Below are positions 46,620 through 56,520 of a stretch of DNA of 64,000 nt, piece by piece. The translations under genes and the position numbers were made by a program. Source of the stretch: Emergomyces orientalis (lineage: Eukaryota > Ascomycota > Eurotiomycetes > Onygenales > Ajellomycetaceae); contig MOWL01000028.1 of NCBI GenBank assembly GCA_002110485.1, positions 248,001 to 312,000 of the forward strand, written 5' to 3'. Under the pieces are notes generated by a model, which searched no databases, had not been told where the DNA came from, and saw nothing but the letters and a program-made list of their open reading frames with translations. How positions within the stretch are numbered: the first letter of the stretch is position 1; each line of letters opens with the position of its first letter.

Positions 46620-47811
46620 TGGTTAAGTGAGTGCTTTTCGACCATCATGTTGAAACTTGAAACTCGCACAAGTATCAAGATACCAAAGTTGGACCCGATC
46701 TCAGAGAATGCGGAGAATGCGATAGCAGCACTCACACTGGGTTGAGAGGCTAGGAGGTTTGAACCTTCGTCCTTCTTCTGTTCAGTATCCTTATCCTTAT
46801 CCTGCTTCTTACCCCTTCTTTCGCGGCTGCTAGTATTCTCACCGCTCACAGTTGTGATGATTTTATTCTTATTCGCTTCCCTCCAATGCCCTGATGCCAA
46901 CTCGGGGTGCAAGCACCAGCAGGTGTTCTTGAGGTGTCTATTTGACTGACAGATCTCACACTTTGCATCGGACGCATTGGTAGGCGTAGACGACGTAGTG
47001 GTGGTAGCTGCGTTTGCTCGTTCAGGCTTCGGATGTTCCACATCTTTGGTCTTGCTCATACGATTCGTCAACTGCTACCTCAAATCATCAACCTCAATAT
47101 TTGAAACAGAATCTTGGCCAATTGGGTAGAAATTGTCTAATTTTGACTTAACAAACGCGTTTTGAGAAACATTTAATTGTGAAAATCGTCTGGATCATCA
47201 GCAAGCTCCTTATGGTGTGTGACAAGATAGCAGAATCTTCCCTGCTATGCGAGATAGTTATCCTTAGTAGTAACGTTCAACGTGTTCATTTCTTTGATGA
47301 TATTCATACGGAACAACCAGCGATTGTAGCATACATCGATATAAGGCTTTCGTACGTACTGTTCAACGTTCGTTCTCAAAGGTCGTTCCTTCAGGGGTTG
47401 TCTGTTGGTTCTTCATAAGAATATCTGCCCCGCCAATCATTTCCGCGTCCACCAAGATGCCAACCTTCCATGCTTGGTACTTAGTTCCATCGAACGTGGT
47501 GACAGTTTTCTCTTTTGATATTCGCGAATCTCCTGTCTCAAGTTATTCACAGGCGTTCCACTGTTGTTATCACTGGGACTCTGACACGAAGCCGTCATCA
47601 GTTGCTGGCAAAACACGAGTAAATCCGCAGCGGTCATGATAATCATGTTGTTATCACTGGGGGTAAGCATTGTAGGCATACTAGGCATGGTAGGACAGGG
47701 TGTACTATCTGAGGTATCTGTGGCCTCAGGAGCTTCACGTTCAGGTCTTTTACCTCTATTAACGTGTCCATTTCCACTAGGACCCTCCATTGAATCACCT
47801 TCTTCTGCCAA
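46620..47811 (-). pseudogene. Copia gag fragment with zinc knuckle
   Basis: Homologous to the gag region of the plus-strand element at 48690-49990. Shares REAPEATD, MITMTAADLLVFCQQ-like text and the CCHC knuckle (CEICQSNRHLKNTC). Carries TAG stops and frame changes. The first roughly 45 gag residues present in the other copy are absent. Confidence 0.75.
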
Positions 47812-47829
47812 ATTGTATTATGTACAATC

Positions 47830-48040
47830 TGTCAGAAGCAGAGATCATGAAGTAGTTGGTTGTCATTAGAGAGCTAGCTACTGAGTGGGCGTTTATACAT
47901 GTTGTTATGGTCACGTGCCAGCGGAGCCGTGCGGTGCATAAAGCTCATCATATTGATCTACCTAGCTAGCTAAATATATATGTGTGTGTGGGGCATGTGA
48001 CCCGGGTAGCCCTAGTATCACCTAACACATCCTGCCAACA
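47830..48040 (-). repeat. LTR-like insertion of a different family
   Basis: Read on the minus strand this 211-bp segment starts TGTTGGCAGG and ends CTTCTGACA, the TG...CA form of an LTR. It is unrelated to the 109-bp Copia LTR beside it and sits where the element's leader should be. No clean target duplication seen. Confidence 0.4.
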
Positions 48041-48058
48041 AAAAATAGATCTATTTTT
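48041..48058. repeat. 18-bp perfect palindrome
   Basis: AAAAATAGATCTATTTTT at the junction between the LTR-like insertion and the inverted Copia LTR. Confidence 0.85.
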
Positions 48059-48166
48059 GTGGGATGGTTAAACCTCTCTATTGGGGCGTAGGAGCTAGCT
48101 AATCTATATACGCTACGTCACGTGCCACGCTCGCTAGGGCGACCGCTAGACGGCTCATGCCCAACA
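48058..48166 (-). repeat. Copia LTR of the minus-strand element
   Basis: 109 bp, the reverse complement of 53353-53461 with a few mismatches. Begins TGTTGGGC and ends CCATCCCACA when read on the minus strand. Confidence 0.9.
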
Positions 48167-48170
48167 ATTT

Positions 48171-48226
48171 GCGTATATAGATTAGCTAGCTCCTACGCCC
48201 CAATAGAGAGGTTTAACCATCTCACA
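48171..48226 (+). repeat. 5' LTR, truncated
   Basis: Matches the last 56 bp of the 3' LTR (53406-53461) with one difference near the end (CATCTCACA for CATCCCACA). The first 53 bp are missing at the junction with the opposing LTR. Confidence 0.9.
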
Positions 48227-48239
48227 GGTTATGGCCCGG
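48227..48239 (+). promoter_or_regulatory. primer-binding site, half tRNA-iMet type
   Basis: GGTTATGGCCCGG directly follows the LTR end. It resembles the Drosophila copia site GGTTATGGGCCC, which pairs with the anticodon region of initiator tRNA-Met. Complementarity to the fungal tRNA was not checked. Confidence 0.6.
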
Positions 48240-48554
48240 ATAGCACGTTTTGAATGAGATCGTACGAATTTTCATAAAAACATGCTCCAATTCATGCGGA
48301 TGAGTTCACTGATGATTTGAGAATCATTTTTCCAAAAGGAATACAATATTACTACGCGTTAAAAGGATTTGTTTTGGCCCGCGTTAGCAGGATAAACATT
48401 GGCCCAAAGACAGCAGTAGTACGCGATCTTTTGAAGGATTAAGAGCTATCTTACTTCTTATTTCATCTCTCTTCTTAAAAGTGTAAGATTTATAGATCTT
48501 CTCACATCTTGATCTCTCTCTTTTTCCTATTTGATACCCAAGTCGTGAGGCCCA

Positions 48555-51500
48555 ATGAGCGGACTGCCCCCTACGCCCCTATCAGAGCGTAAGAGATCGC
48601 TCAGATCGCATTCAAAAGCTCCAGAATTCAACCCAGTTGAAGAAGAGAATGAGCCTAGCTCTGAAGAGGAAGAAGGACGTACGCAATACAATTTAGTGGA
48701 AGAAGGCGATACCATGGAGGTCTCAAGTGAAAGTGGACGCGCTGGTAGAGATAAACAACCAGAACGCGAAGCTCCTGAGGCCACTGATAGCCCTGATGGC
48801 ACGCCTTGCCCTACAATGCCCACGATGCCTACGATGCCTACCCCCAGTGCTAACAGCATGATTACCATGACTGCTGCGGATCTACTCGTGTTCTGCCAGC
48901 AGATGATGATGGCTACGCGTCAGAACCCTGACAGCAACAATGACAGCGGGACCCCTGCGAACGACATGAAGCGGGAGATCCGTGAATACCAGAAAGAGGT
49001 GCAGACTTTGATAGATACAAAGACTGTCACTACATTTGATGGAACTAACTACCAAGCATGGAAGGTTGGCATCTTGGCGGACGCGGAGGTGATCGGTGGA
49101 ACCGATATCTTAACAAAGAATCAGCAAGCGCCACCTGGAGGACTGGCAGCCCTAGAGAATGAACGTTGGTTAGTGCATACAAAAACTCTATATTGATGTA
49201 TGATACAATCACTCTTAGGACCTGTCCGAACCACCATCGGCACTCTTGAGCCAGACAACGCAGCAACCTTATGGGAGAAGATAGGGACGGAATACGCGAT
49301 CTCATTGGCAGAGGAGCGTATGAATGTCATCAAGGAGCTGGCCACATTGCATGTCAAAGATAATGACTACCTCATTTATCAGAGGAGGTTTCGCTATCTT
49401 GTCGCACGCCACAAGGAGCTCGCAGTTGATCACGATGACTTCTACCATGATATGTTCCTTAACGGCTTGCGAGACTATCAAAAGGCGTTTGTTAAGACTA
49501 AGCTGGATGACTTTTTCGCCACGGGTCAAGACTCTATCTTAAACATTGATATTGATGATTTGATGAAGAATTGACGAATCGTACTAGCAAGACAAAAGAC
49601 ACAGAGCGCCCGAAGCCTCAATGAGCAAATGCCGCCACCACTACCTCGTCTACGCCTATCAACACATTGGAGATGAAGTGTGAGATCTGCCAGTCAGATA
49701 GGCATCTCAAGGACACCTGCTGGCGTTTACACCCCGAGTTAGTGACAGAGCGTTGGAGGGAGATGAATAAGGATAAGATCATCACAGCAGTGAGCAGTGA
49801 CAACACCAGCAGCTGCAGACAAAGGGATAAGAAGAAGGATAAGGATAAGGACTCTGAACAGAGAAAGGATGAAGGTTCAGACCTTCTCAATTCTCAACCC
49901 AATGTGAACGCTGCCATTGCATTCTCTGTGTTAACTGAGATCACGTCTAAGCCTTGGTATCTCGATATGTGCGCGAGCTTCAATATGACGGGCGAGAAGA
50001 ACTCCCTCACCCAATGGAAGGCGTATGAAGGCGATTTGAAGGTTAGTACGGCAGATGGTGGCAAAGGCCAGGTTAAGGAGATAGGAGAGGTTGTCCCAGA
50101 ATCAGAAGGCGGAGATATCATCATCCGCGACGTTCATTGAATCCCCAATCTCATAGTTAACCTACTGTCGTTCGCGAAGCTAGAAGATCAGGGCTTCCGA
50201 TTTGAACTATCCTCATCCTCACCGTCTTATTTCATCATGAGATCCCCGAATGGCGCTATCTTTAGTGCTATTCGCACCCCAAACAGCAATATTTACAGAA
50301 TTGTCGAGCGAGAGCCAGGAGTCGACCCAAATCAGGAAAGCATGGCGGTTCATTATATCGCTAGATCATATGAATACAGGGACCCTACAGCATTCGCGAC
50401 AGTTGATGATCTTGCGAAGGATTCTGCTAATCATTCTAACAATCAATCTAACGATCAACCTGACGATTGCCCTGTAGTTAAGACACTTGCGGAATGGCAC
50501 GCAGATTTAGGCCATATCCACAGAGGTGCTATCATTGCTTTGGCAAAGAACCCCCTGTCCGGCATTCAAATCAAAGGCCCCAAGACGAGCTTCTTTTGCG
50601 ATAGCTGTGTCAAGGCGGGTATGACGCGGAAGTTTTCACAGACTCCTCTGCCACGAGCTCTACGCGCGATGGAACGAGTCCATATCGATCTCGCAGGTGG
50701 AGGCCGTACGTTAGATGAGATGGCAGATCACCCCATCAAATCATGTCAAGGAACGAAATATTACATGCTTCTGACGGATGATGCCACCCGCTATAGGTGG
50801 ATCTATTTTTTGCCTACAAAGGATCAAGCTATTGAGTTTTACGAGCATTGGATCCAGTTCATGTGTAATCTTGGCTTCACGCCCCCTGCGTACGTTAGAA
50901 CCGATATTGACGGTGTCTTTTGATCCGCGAGGATGACAGCGATGATGGCGAATCACGGCACTGTTTGGGAGCCTATAACCCCCCACTCACCCCATCAAGA
51001 TGGCGTCTCTGAGAGGGGTATTCGCACGATTATGGCGCGCGCCAGGGCAGTCTTACTAGGAAAGGATATACCGAAGAAATTTTGGGCAGATGTTTTGGAG
51101 ACAGTAGTGGCTATTACAAACAACACGCCTACGTCTACCACTCTATACAATGGGAAGCACTGGCCGCAGAAGGACGGAGAAGTCGTTCACAGTCCTCATA
51201 CAATTCCTTTCTCTGCATTGGTGAACGCCCCCCCGCAGGTTACACACTTTCGTGAACTTGGAGCAGAGGTTTATGCTCACCTTCATGGCTCTCAGAAGCC
51301 AGTAGATAAGTTGTCCGCCAGGGCGGAGTCCTACAAGCTTATTGGATTCCGCGGCAGATCTATCTATCGCCTCTGGAGCCCCACAACCGACAAGCTGCTT
51401 ATCACTAGCGATGTCATTTTCCCTGCGAGAGAGGCAGTAGCTCCGCAGGATGAGGTTAATTATACTGCTAACACCCCTTTTACTCCTACGACTACGGAGA

Positions 51501-53244
51501 GTTCGTCCAATCTGGCCATCCATTTGGTGGATGATGTCAGAGCTCCCGAGATCACGGATCCGGACGTTGCGTGGATTAGGCCCGCAAAGGCGTTCGCAAC
51601 TTACATTCCCACCCCCATCACAGGTTCGCTACCGAAAAGCTATAAGGATGCCGTAGCCAGACCAGGGGGGGTAGGTGAATATTGGAAGAAATCAATGGAA
51701 CGCGAAATCAAAGATTTGACAAGGCGGAACACTTGGACACTCATCCCCCGCTCCGACGTCCCATCAGACGAACCAGTGGCACCCGGCCGCTGGGTATTCG
51801 TTGAAAAAGACCGCCCTGAGGACCCCAACGCGGATGAAGACAGGATACTGCGTAAATCTCGTTGGGTAGTTTGCGGCAACTGGCTTAAGAAGAATTCTAG
51901 AGAGGAGACATACGCACCTGTTGTAACTGATACAACGAATCGAATGATGTTCGCTATCGCGGCAATGCGAGGTTGGACGCTCCGTCAAGTTGACATTGTG
52001 ATGGCGTATCTGCACGGACGACTTGGTAAGACAGTGTATATGAGGCATCCTACTGGTTTTGAGGCAGGCACTCCACGAACACTGGTCTGCGCAGTCGAGG
52101 GATCCCTCTATGGTTTGGACCCTGCCGCGAAGATCTGGTACGACTATCTTACAGCTCTATTGCGAGAGAACGATCTCACCCCTAGTCCCTATGACCCTGC
52201 CCTCTGGCGTCATAAGACACGAAGACACCTCTATATGACGATCTATGTAGATGACCTACATATTATCGCGGAGGATTCGTCGGACGCAGACTGGCTAGTG
52301 CATGTTTTGGCTAGCAAATTGGAGATCAAGGATTTGAAAGAACCTGCGAAATATCTAGACATGGAAGTTAGTTGTAAGAAAGGGGGCATTAGTCTGACAC
52401 TCCGACGTTATATTGATCGATTGGTAACGGACTTTCACCTAGAAGACGCGGTCACTGTCTGTACACCTATAAATGAGAGCTTGCGAATTGACGATGTCCC
52501 TGTCTCTGAGAAAGAAGGAGGTTTTACAAAGCAACACTATCAGCAAGGCGTCGGATGTTTGCAATATCTTGCAGTCAATTACGTCCAGATATCGCACGCG
52601 CAGCATCCCTACTGGCGCAGAAGAATGCAGCTCCCACCTCTAAGGCTTGGAAGGCCCTGCTGCATGTCATACAATATTTGAAGGGAACAAAGGATTTGGG
52701 TGTATTCTACGCAAAAGGTGAAGGACCCGCTGACGAGTTTCCGCATGCCTCCTACCTCCCCAACGGATATACGGATTCCGATTGGGCAGGCCCATTGAAT
52801 GGTGAGCGGAAGTCTACATCTGGCTTCATCTTTAAGCTGGCGGGTGCTCCTATCTCATGGCATTCTACAAAGCAGCCCTGCGTCTCCTTAAGCTCCAATG
52901 AGGCAGAGTATGTGGCCCTTAGTGAAGCCGTACGCGAGGCGACTTGGTTGCGCAATATGATGATTGATTTAGGGTTTATTTCGGAGGATCCGTTGCCTAT
53001 CAAGGCGGACAACAAGGGCTCTATCGACCTTGCTACAGTCGCGGCGATTACGGCCCGCAGCAAGCATATCGACACTCGTTTCCACTACTTGCGTATGCAA
53101 TTGAATGAAGGGGTTATCTCGCTTGAATACGTTCCTACGGGGGATATGGCAGCGGACGGATTAACCAAACCCCTGGGCACACTGGCATTTGGGTGTTTCA
53201 TTAATTTGCTAGGCCTTACAGGCGGAAGCGGCGGAAACAACTAA
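48555..53244 (+). pseudogene. Copia gag-pol polyprotein, interrupted
   Basis: Gag starts at 48555 (MSGLPPTPLSERKRSLRS). Domains in order: CCHC knuckle CEICQSDRHLKDTC (about 49680); protease-side segment; integrase HHCC (HADLGHIHRG...CDSCVKAG, about 50500-50620) with catalytic VHIDLAG, RTDIDGVF and DGVSERG; reverse transcriptase with QVDIVMAYLHG and YVDDL (about 52245); RNase H with DSDWAG, SSNEAEYVAL and KADNKGSIDLA. TGA codons lie at 49194, 49622, 50138 and 50921. A one-base deletion near 49566 is revealed by the related minus-strand copy, and another frame change lies near 52585. The true terminator is TAA at 53242. Confidence 0.88.
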
Positions 53245-53343
53245 ATCACTGTATGTAGCATGTTTTAGGGAGGTTCAAGGATAGGATAGCTAGGCTAGGT
53301 TTCTCTATTAGGCGTTTTTCTTCACGTTTCGCACGCTGCGTGC

Positions 53344-53352
53344 GAGGGGGGG
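53344..53352 (+). promoter_or_regulatory. polypurine tract
   Basis: GAGGGGGGG immediately upstream of the 3' LTR, the plus-strand priming site of the Copia element. Confidence 0.8.
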
Positions 53353-53461
53353 TGTTGGGCGTGAGCCGCCTAGCGGTCGCCCTAGCGAGCGTGGCACGTG
53401 ACGTAGCGTATATAGATTAGCTAGCTCCTACGCCCCAATAGAGAGGTTTAACCATCCCACA
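53353..53461 (+). repeat. 3' LTR of the Copia element, complete
   Basis: 109 bp starting TGTTGGGC and ending CCATCCCACA; defines the LTR against which the truncated and inverted copies are measured. Confidence 0.9.
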
Positions 53462-53562
53462 CAATTTTATCTAGACTTTGTCAGATCCTCTGGTCACGTG
53501 ATGTAGTTTTCCACTATAGCCGTCTCGTAGCTAGCTCTTTTTATTCAATCAAGCTTGCCACC

Positions 53563-54010
53563 TTCTGTCACAACCTCAATACGCTGCCAATTGAATCCCC
53601 AGGACCAAATCATCTGAACTGCAGTAAGACAATCATTGAATTTGAGATTTATTGCTGTATACTGTTGAGAGCCTGTCAAAAAGACATGTTAACACTGTCG
53701 CACTGGAGTAGTTAATGTTGAAGTCTGCAATCTTGTCTCCTTACCAGCACGCCAGCCAATATTGCCTCCATTGAACTTCAAATCTGAAACAAATCCTCCA
53801 CTACCATTCTCCATGAAAATGCCTACATGAGTGACTTTGTTATCATCAATTGTCTCTGGTATGTTGAAGACCAGAATCTGCAATGAGCAGGCCTGAGAGA
53901 TCTGTCAATGAATATCTGTGAATACAAGTGACTGATCATGATTATCTGTTGTCAAGGGCATCTCTGTCATGTCAAAGATAAAATTATGAATCTGATAAAA
54001 GAACTGATTT
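53563..54010 (-). pseudogene. GH55 exo-beta-1,3-glucanase gene fragment
   Basis: Minus-strand reading gives a block typical of GH55 glucanases: IHNFIFDM, H.QISQACSLQILVFNI, HVGIFMENGSGGFVSDLKF and GGNIGWRAG. Across an intact-looking intron (GTAAGG...TTGACAG) it continues SQQYTAINLKFNDCLTAVQM and IWSWGFNWQRIEV. About 130 codons survive of a protein normally several hundred residues long. An in-frame TGA sits where the family, as I recall, has Trp (H.Q). Flanked by Copia and Gypsy repeats, so the gene was probably broken by insertions. CpG is very scarce in this stretch. Confidence 0.7.
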
Positions 54011-54024
54011 TGATTGATATATCA

Positions 54025-54563
54025 TGTGATGGGCTACGCCCATGTTAGTAGACCATTCCGCTCGCATGCCAATGGAAGCTCCATGGTTTTCGCCGACCTA
54101 GCGGCCACGCCAATATGCGGCCGCCGCGCCGATATCCGCCGAAAATCACACACCAAAATGCTCGGAAAAAGTCCGACCCCTGAGTCAGACTTTTCAGAAA
54201 TATGATTATCTGCCCCACCAGCTCATAAAAGAATCTCACATGTTCACACTCAAATGCTTTTTCTTTTCTTTTCTTTTCCTTAACGTTTTCTACTTTTTGT
54301 TATATAAGACCTATATTAGTGCCGAGCTCTTCGGCGTAGGCCTGTTACACTTAGAAAACATTCATCGTATCCTTATGAGGAACAATTATTCGATTATCCG
54401 AACACGTAACGACGCGTAAGAAATAAAGAAGACGACTAGCTAGCAGTCATTGAACCCCTACTAGATAGAAGAAGCTTGCTCGCCAATTTCCTTGGCCCCG
54501 CAACTAGATCTCATGAAAGAGACGTATCAGCGAAAGACCTGAGAGTTCTGATACCCCAGACGT
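54025..54563 (+). repeat. Gypsy LTR and leader region
   Basis: Probable 5' LTR beginning TGTGATGG, with TATA-like box and a TTTTC pentanucleotide run near 54266-54290. The LTR 3' boundary cannot be set because no second LTR is present. Confidence 0.45.
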
Positions 54564-55760
54564 ATGAAGTTTTCGTACGAATACTCCCCCGAACCTGAAG
54601 AATCCTCCAGCGAAGAATTCCGAGACACAACATCGTCAGCCATCATGGACGATATCGGCGAACCCTCAATGGCAGCGAACACCAATGAGATGCCACAGTG
54701 GCTTCAAATGATGTTGGAACTGCAGCAGCAGCAGATCGCCGACATGCACGCGAACCAGCAACGTCAATATGAAGAGATCCAGCGGCAACTGGCAAGTCAG
54801 ACCCCTGCCGCGGAAGCCGCAACACCTCTGTCAGCAGAACCCATAGAGGTGTCAACAAAGTCTAGCACAGCATGACCACCAAAAGAACGCCTAAGCACTC
54901 CCATGTACTTCGACGCTTCTGACCTCACCTTATACTCGCCGTGGAAGTTGGAGATGCTTGCGAAGCTAGATGTGGATGGAGATGCCATTGGTTCCTTGAC
55001 CAATCAAGGATGGTATGTGTACAGCCGACTGAAGGATCGCGCCAGACAGAAGTTCCACTCATGAATAGAAACCTGCGAACCATCACTTCGCACGCCCGAA
55101 AACATCTTCAAACACCTTGATATCTTGTTCAAAGATACAGCAACACAGCAGAAGGTGCTAGACTGACTGCAGAACACATGCCAGAGGAACACCTCTCTTA
55201 CAATCTTTTTACCTGATTTCGACACTAAGATCTTAGAAGCAGGAGGCCAACTCTGGAAGAATTGAATGAAGATCAGCATGCTGAAGAAAGCTTTGACATT
55301 TGAACTGCTGAAGACTCTTGTCAGTGTTGAAGAAGTCTTCACTTATGAGGCATTCTGCATTCAATTATGAAGATTGAATGATTGTCTCACAAAGCTGAAG
55401 AGCATACAGACAGGTGGTGGTAGACATTATACTTCAGCTGCCAACATGCCGGCGACCAGGAACAACACAGATGCAATGGATTGGGTGGACTCAAACACCT
55501 ACACTCAAGCTAGAGTCTCTGCTGCCCGACCGGGCTTCCGAGTCCCTGGACTGACAGCTGAAGAGGCGGCCGATCAACAACAACACGGAGTCTGCATCAA
55601 TTGCAAGTGTACAGGCCACATTGCTGCCAACTGCTGTTCTGACCATGTTCCACCTCGTGAGAAGAAGAGAGTCCGCATCAACCATGCCATAGTGGAAGAG
55701 GATTTGGACGATGATGAAGAGAGTGTCTCAATGGAAGCTCCAAGGCAGGGAAAAGACTAG
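54564..55760 (+). pseudogene. Gypsy gag with zinc knuckle
   Basis: About 398 codons in one frame. A Gln-rich coiled-coil N-terminus (LQQQQIADMHANQQRQ), the retrotransposon gag domain (ENIFKHLDILFKDTATQQKV, LEAGGQLW, LLKTLVSVEEVFTYEAFC) and a CCHC knuckle CINCKCTGHIAANC. Five internal stops are all TGA (54873, 55062, 55164, 55263, 55368); those before IETC and LQNT sit where related gags have Trp. No indel interrupts the frame, and the true end is TAG at 55758. Confidence 0.75.
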
Positions 55761-55788
55761 CTCCTGCGAAAACTCGCCGACAGGAGCT
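55748..55788 (+). promoter_or_regulatory. candidate -1 ribosomal frameshift signal
   Basis: Slippery heptamer GGGAAAA (55748-55754), aligned with the gag frame as G-GGA-AAA. Then a 4-nt spacer and an 8-bp perfect stem, AGCTCCTG (55759-55766) with CAGGAGCT (55781-55788), enclosing a 14-nt loop. The gag stop TAG follows the heptamer after one codon, and protease is open in the -1 frame from this point. CCGA in the loop could pair with TCGG at 55797-55800 to form a pseudoknot. Confidence 0.7.
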
Positions 55789-56520
55789 AGAGAAGGTCGG
55801 ACGACAACAATTTGAAGAAAAGATGGCAATGGACGCGATTCTTGTATCTACCGTGATAGATAGCACGTACAATATGAATGCCATGGTAGACAGCGGTCTA
55901 TGCCATTATGCAATGATCAAATCTTCAATCGTAAAACGCCGTAACCTCCAGTGTATTTCTTTACCCAAGCCCCGACTCCTCACCGGATTTGACGGCCCGA
56001 AAGATGCTTACACCCGTTATATGGTGAAATTAGATATAGACGTCGGCGGGCACCGACGAGAGAACGCTTATGCATATGAGGTAGAGAACCTAGATTATGA
56101 TCTCATGCTAGAGATCTCTTGGTTAGCTGAACAGAGCATTCTCTTGGACGCCTGAAACAGAACGCTCATCTTCCCTAATGGAGATCGCGTACACGAGAAT
56201 GATGTCCATAGCATCATGAACCTCAAGCAGATCTCCGCGAATGCTTACAAACTGCTTCAAAAGAACTCCTGACAGAACCGCATGCAGCGGGACCGCATGG
56301 CAATTTACTCAGCCAGCTTGGCTGACATTAAGAAAGCGCTCGACAAACTCACCACCACTAAACACACTGATCCCCGCGCAAAGCTCCCGCGCCAATACCA
56401 TGAATACCTAGATGTCTTCCGAAAAGATGATGCCATTGAGAACCTACCTCCCCTACGAGGGCCTGGGGTAGATCATACAATCGAACTAGAGAAGCAAGAC
56501 AGCAGTACTCCGTACTCGTA
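55749..56520 (+). pseudogene. Gypsy protease and start of pol
   Basis: Open in the -1 frame relative to gag. Basic linker, aspartic protease motif MVDSGLCHYAM (DSG type), the strand LEISWLAEQ, and the pre-reverse-transcriptase segment QYHEYLDVFRKD...LPPLRGPGVDHTIELEKQ. Two in-frame TGA codons (56153, 56270) and no indel up to the truncation near 56515. Confidence 0.75.

Larger units (their letters stand above)
46417..48166 (-). mobile_element. internally deleted Ty1/Copia element, minus strand
   Basis: Read leftward: LTR (48166 to 48058), a replaced leader, gag sequence related to the intact neighbour (47811 to 47437 and about 47060 to 46620), a short protease-side segment (YEGDLKVSTANGGQGQVKE, DVHWIPNLTVNLLSLA), then an abrupt join to about 15 bp of the LTR's own 3' end (TTCAACCATCCCACA, ending at 46417). 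Integrase, reverse transcriptase and RNase H are missing. In-frame stops here include TAG codons, unlike in its plus-strand relative. Confidence 0.75.
48171..53461 (+). mobile_element. near-complete Ty1/Copia retrotransposon
   Basis: Order: 5'-truncated LTR (48171-48226), primer-binding site (48227), gag, protease-side segment, integrase, reverse transcriptase, RNase H, polypurine tract, complete 109-bp LTR. Integrase before reverse transcriptase defines Copia. It stands head-to-head with a deleted minus-strand copy; only four bases separate the two LTRs. The polyprotein has two frame changes and four in-frame TGA codons, so the copy appears inactive by the standard code. Confidence 0.9.
54025..56520 (+). 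mobile_element. Ty3/Gypsy retrotransposon, 3'-truncated
   Basis: Leader starting TGTGATGGGC with an internal hairpin (ATGGGC-TAC-GCCCAT at 54029-54043), a TATA-like TTATATAAG near 54299, then gag, a -1 frameshift signal, protease and the first residues before reverse transcriptase. Homology stops near 56515 at a TACTCCGTA motif; reverse transcriptase, RNase H, integrase and the 3' LTR are missing. Confidence 0.8.

Noticed and set aside
48160..53470. Target-site duplication CAATT for the plus-strand Copia element
   Set aside because: CAATTT occurs on both sides, but the left copy overlaps the opposing LTR by two bases and the left LTR is truncated, so the match may be chance.
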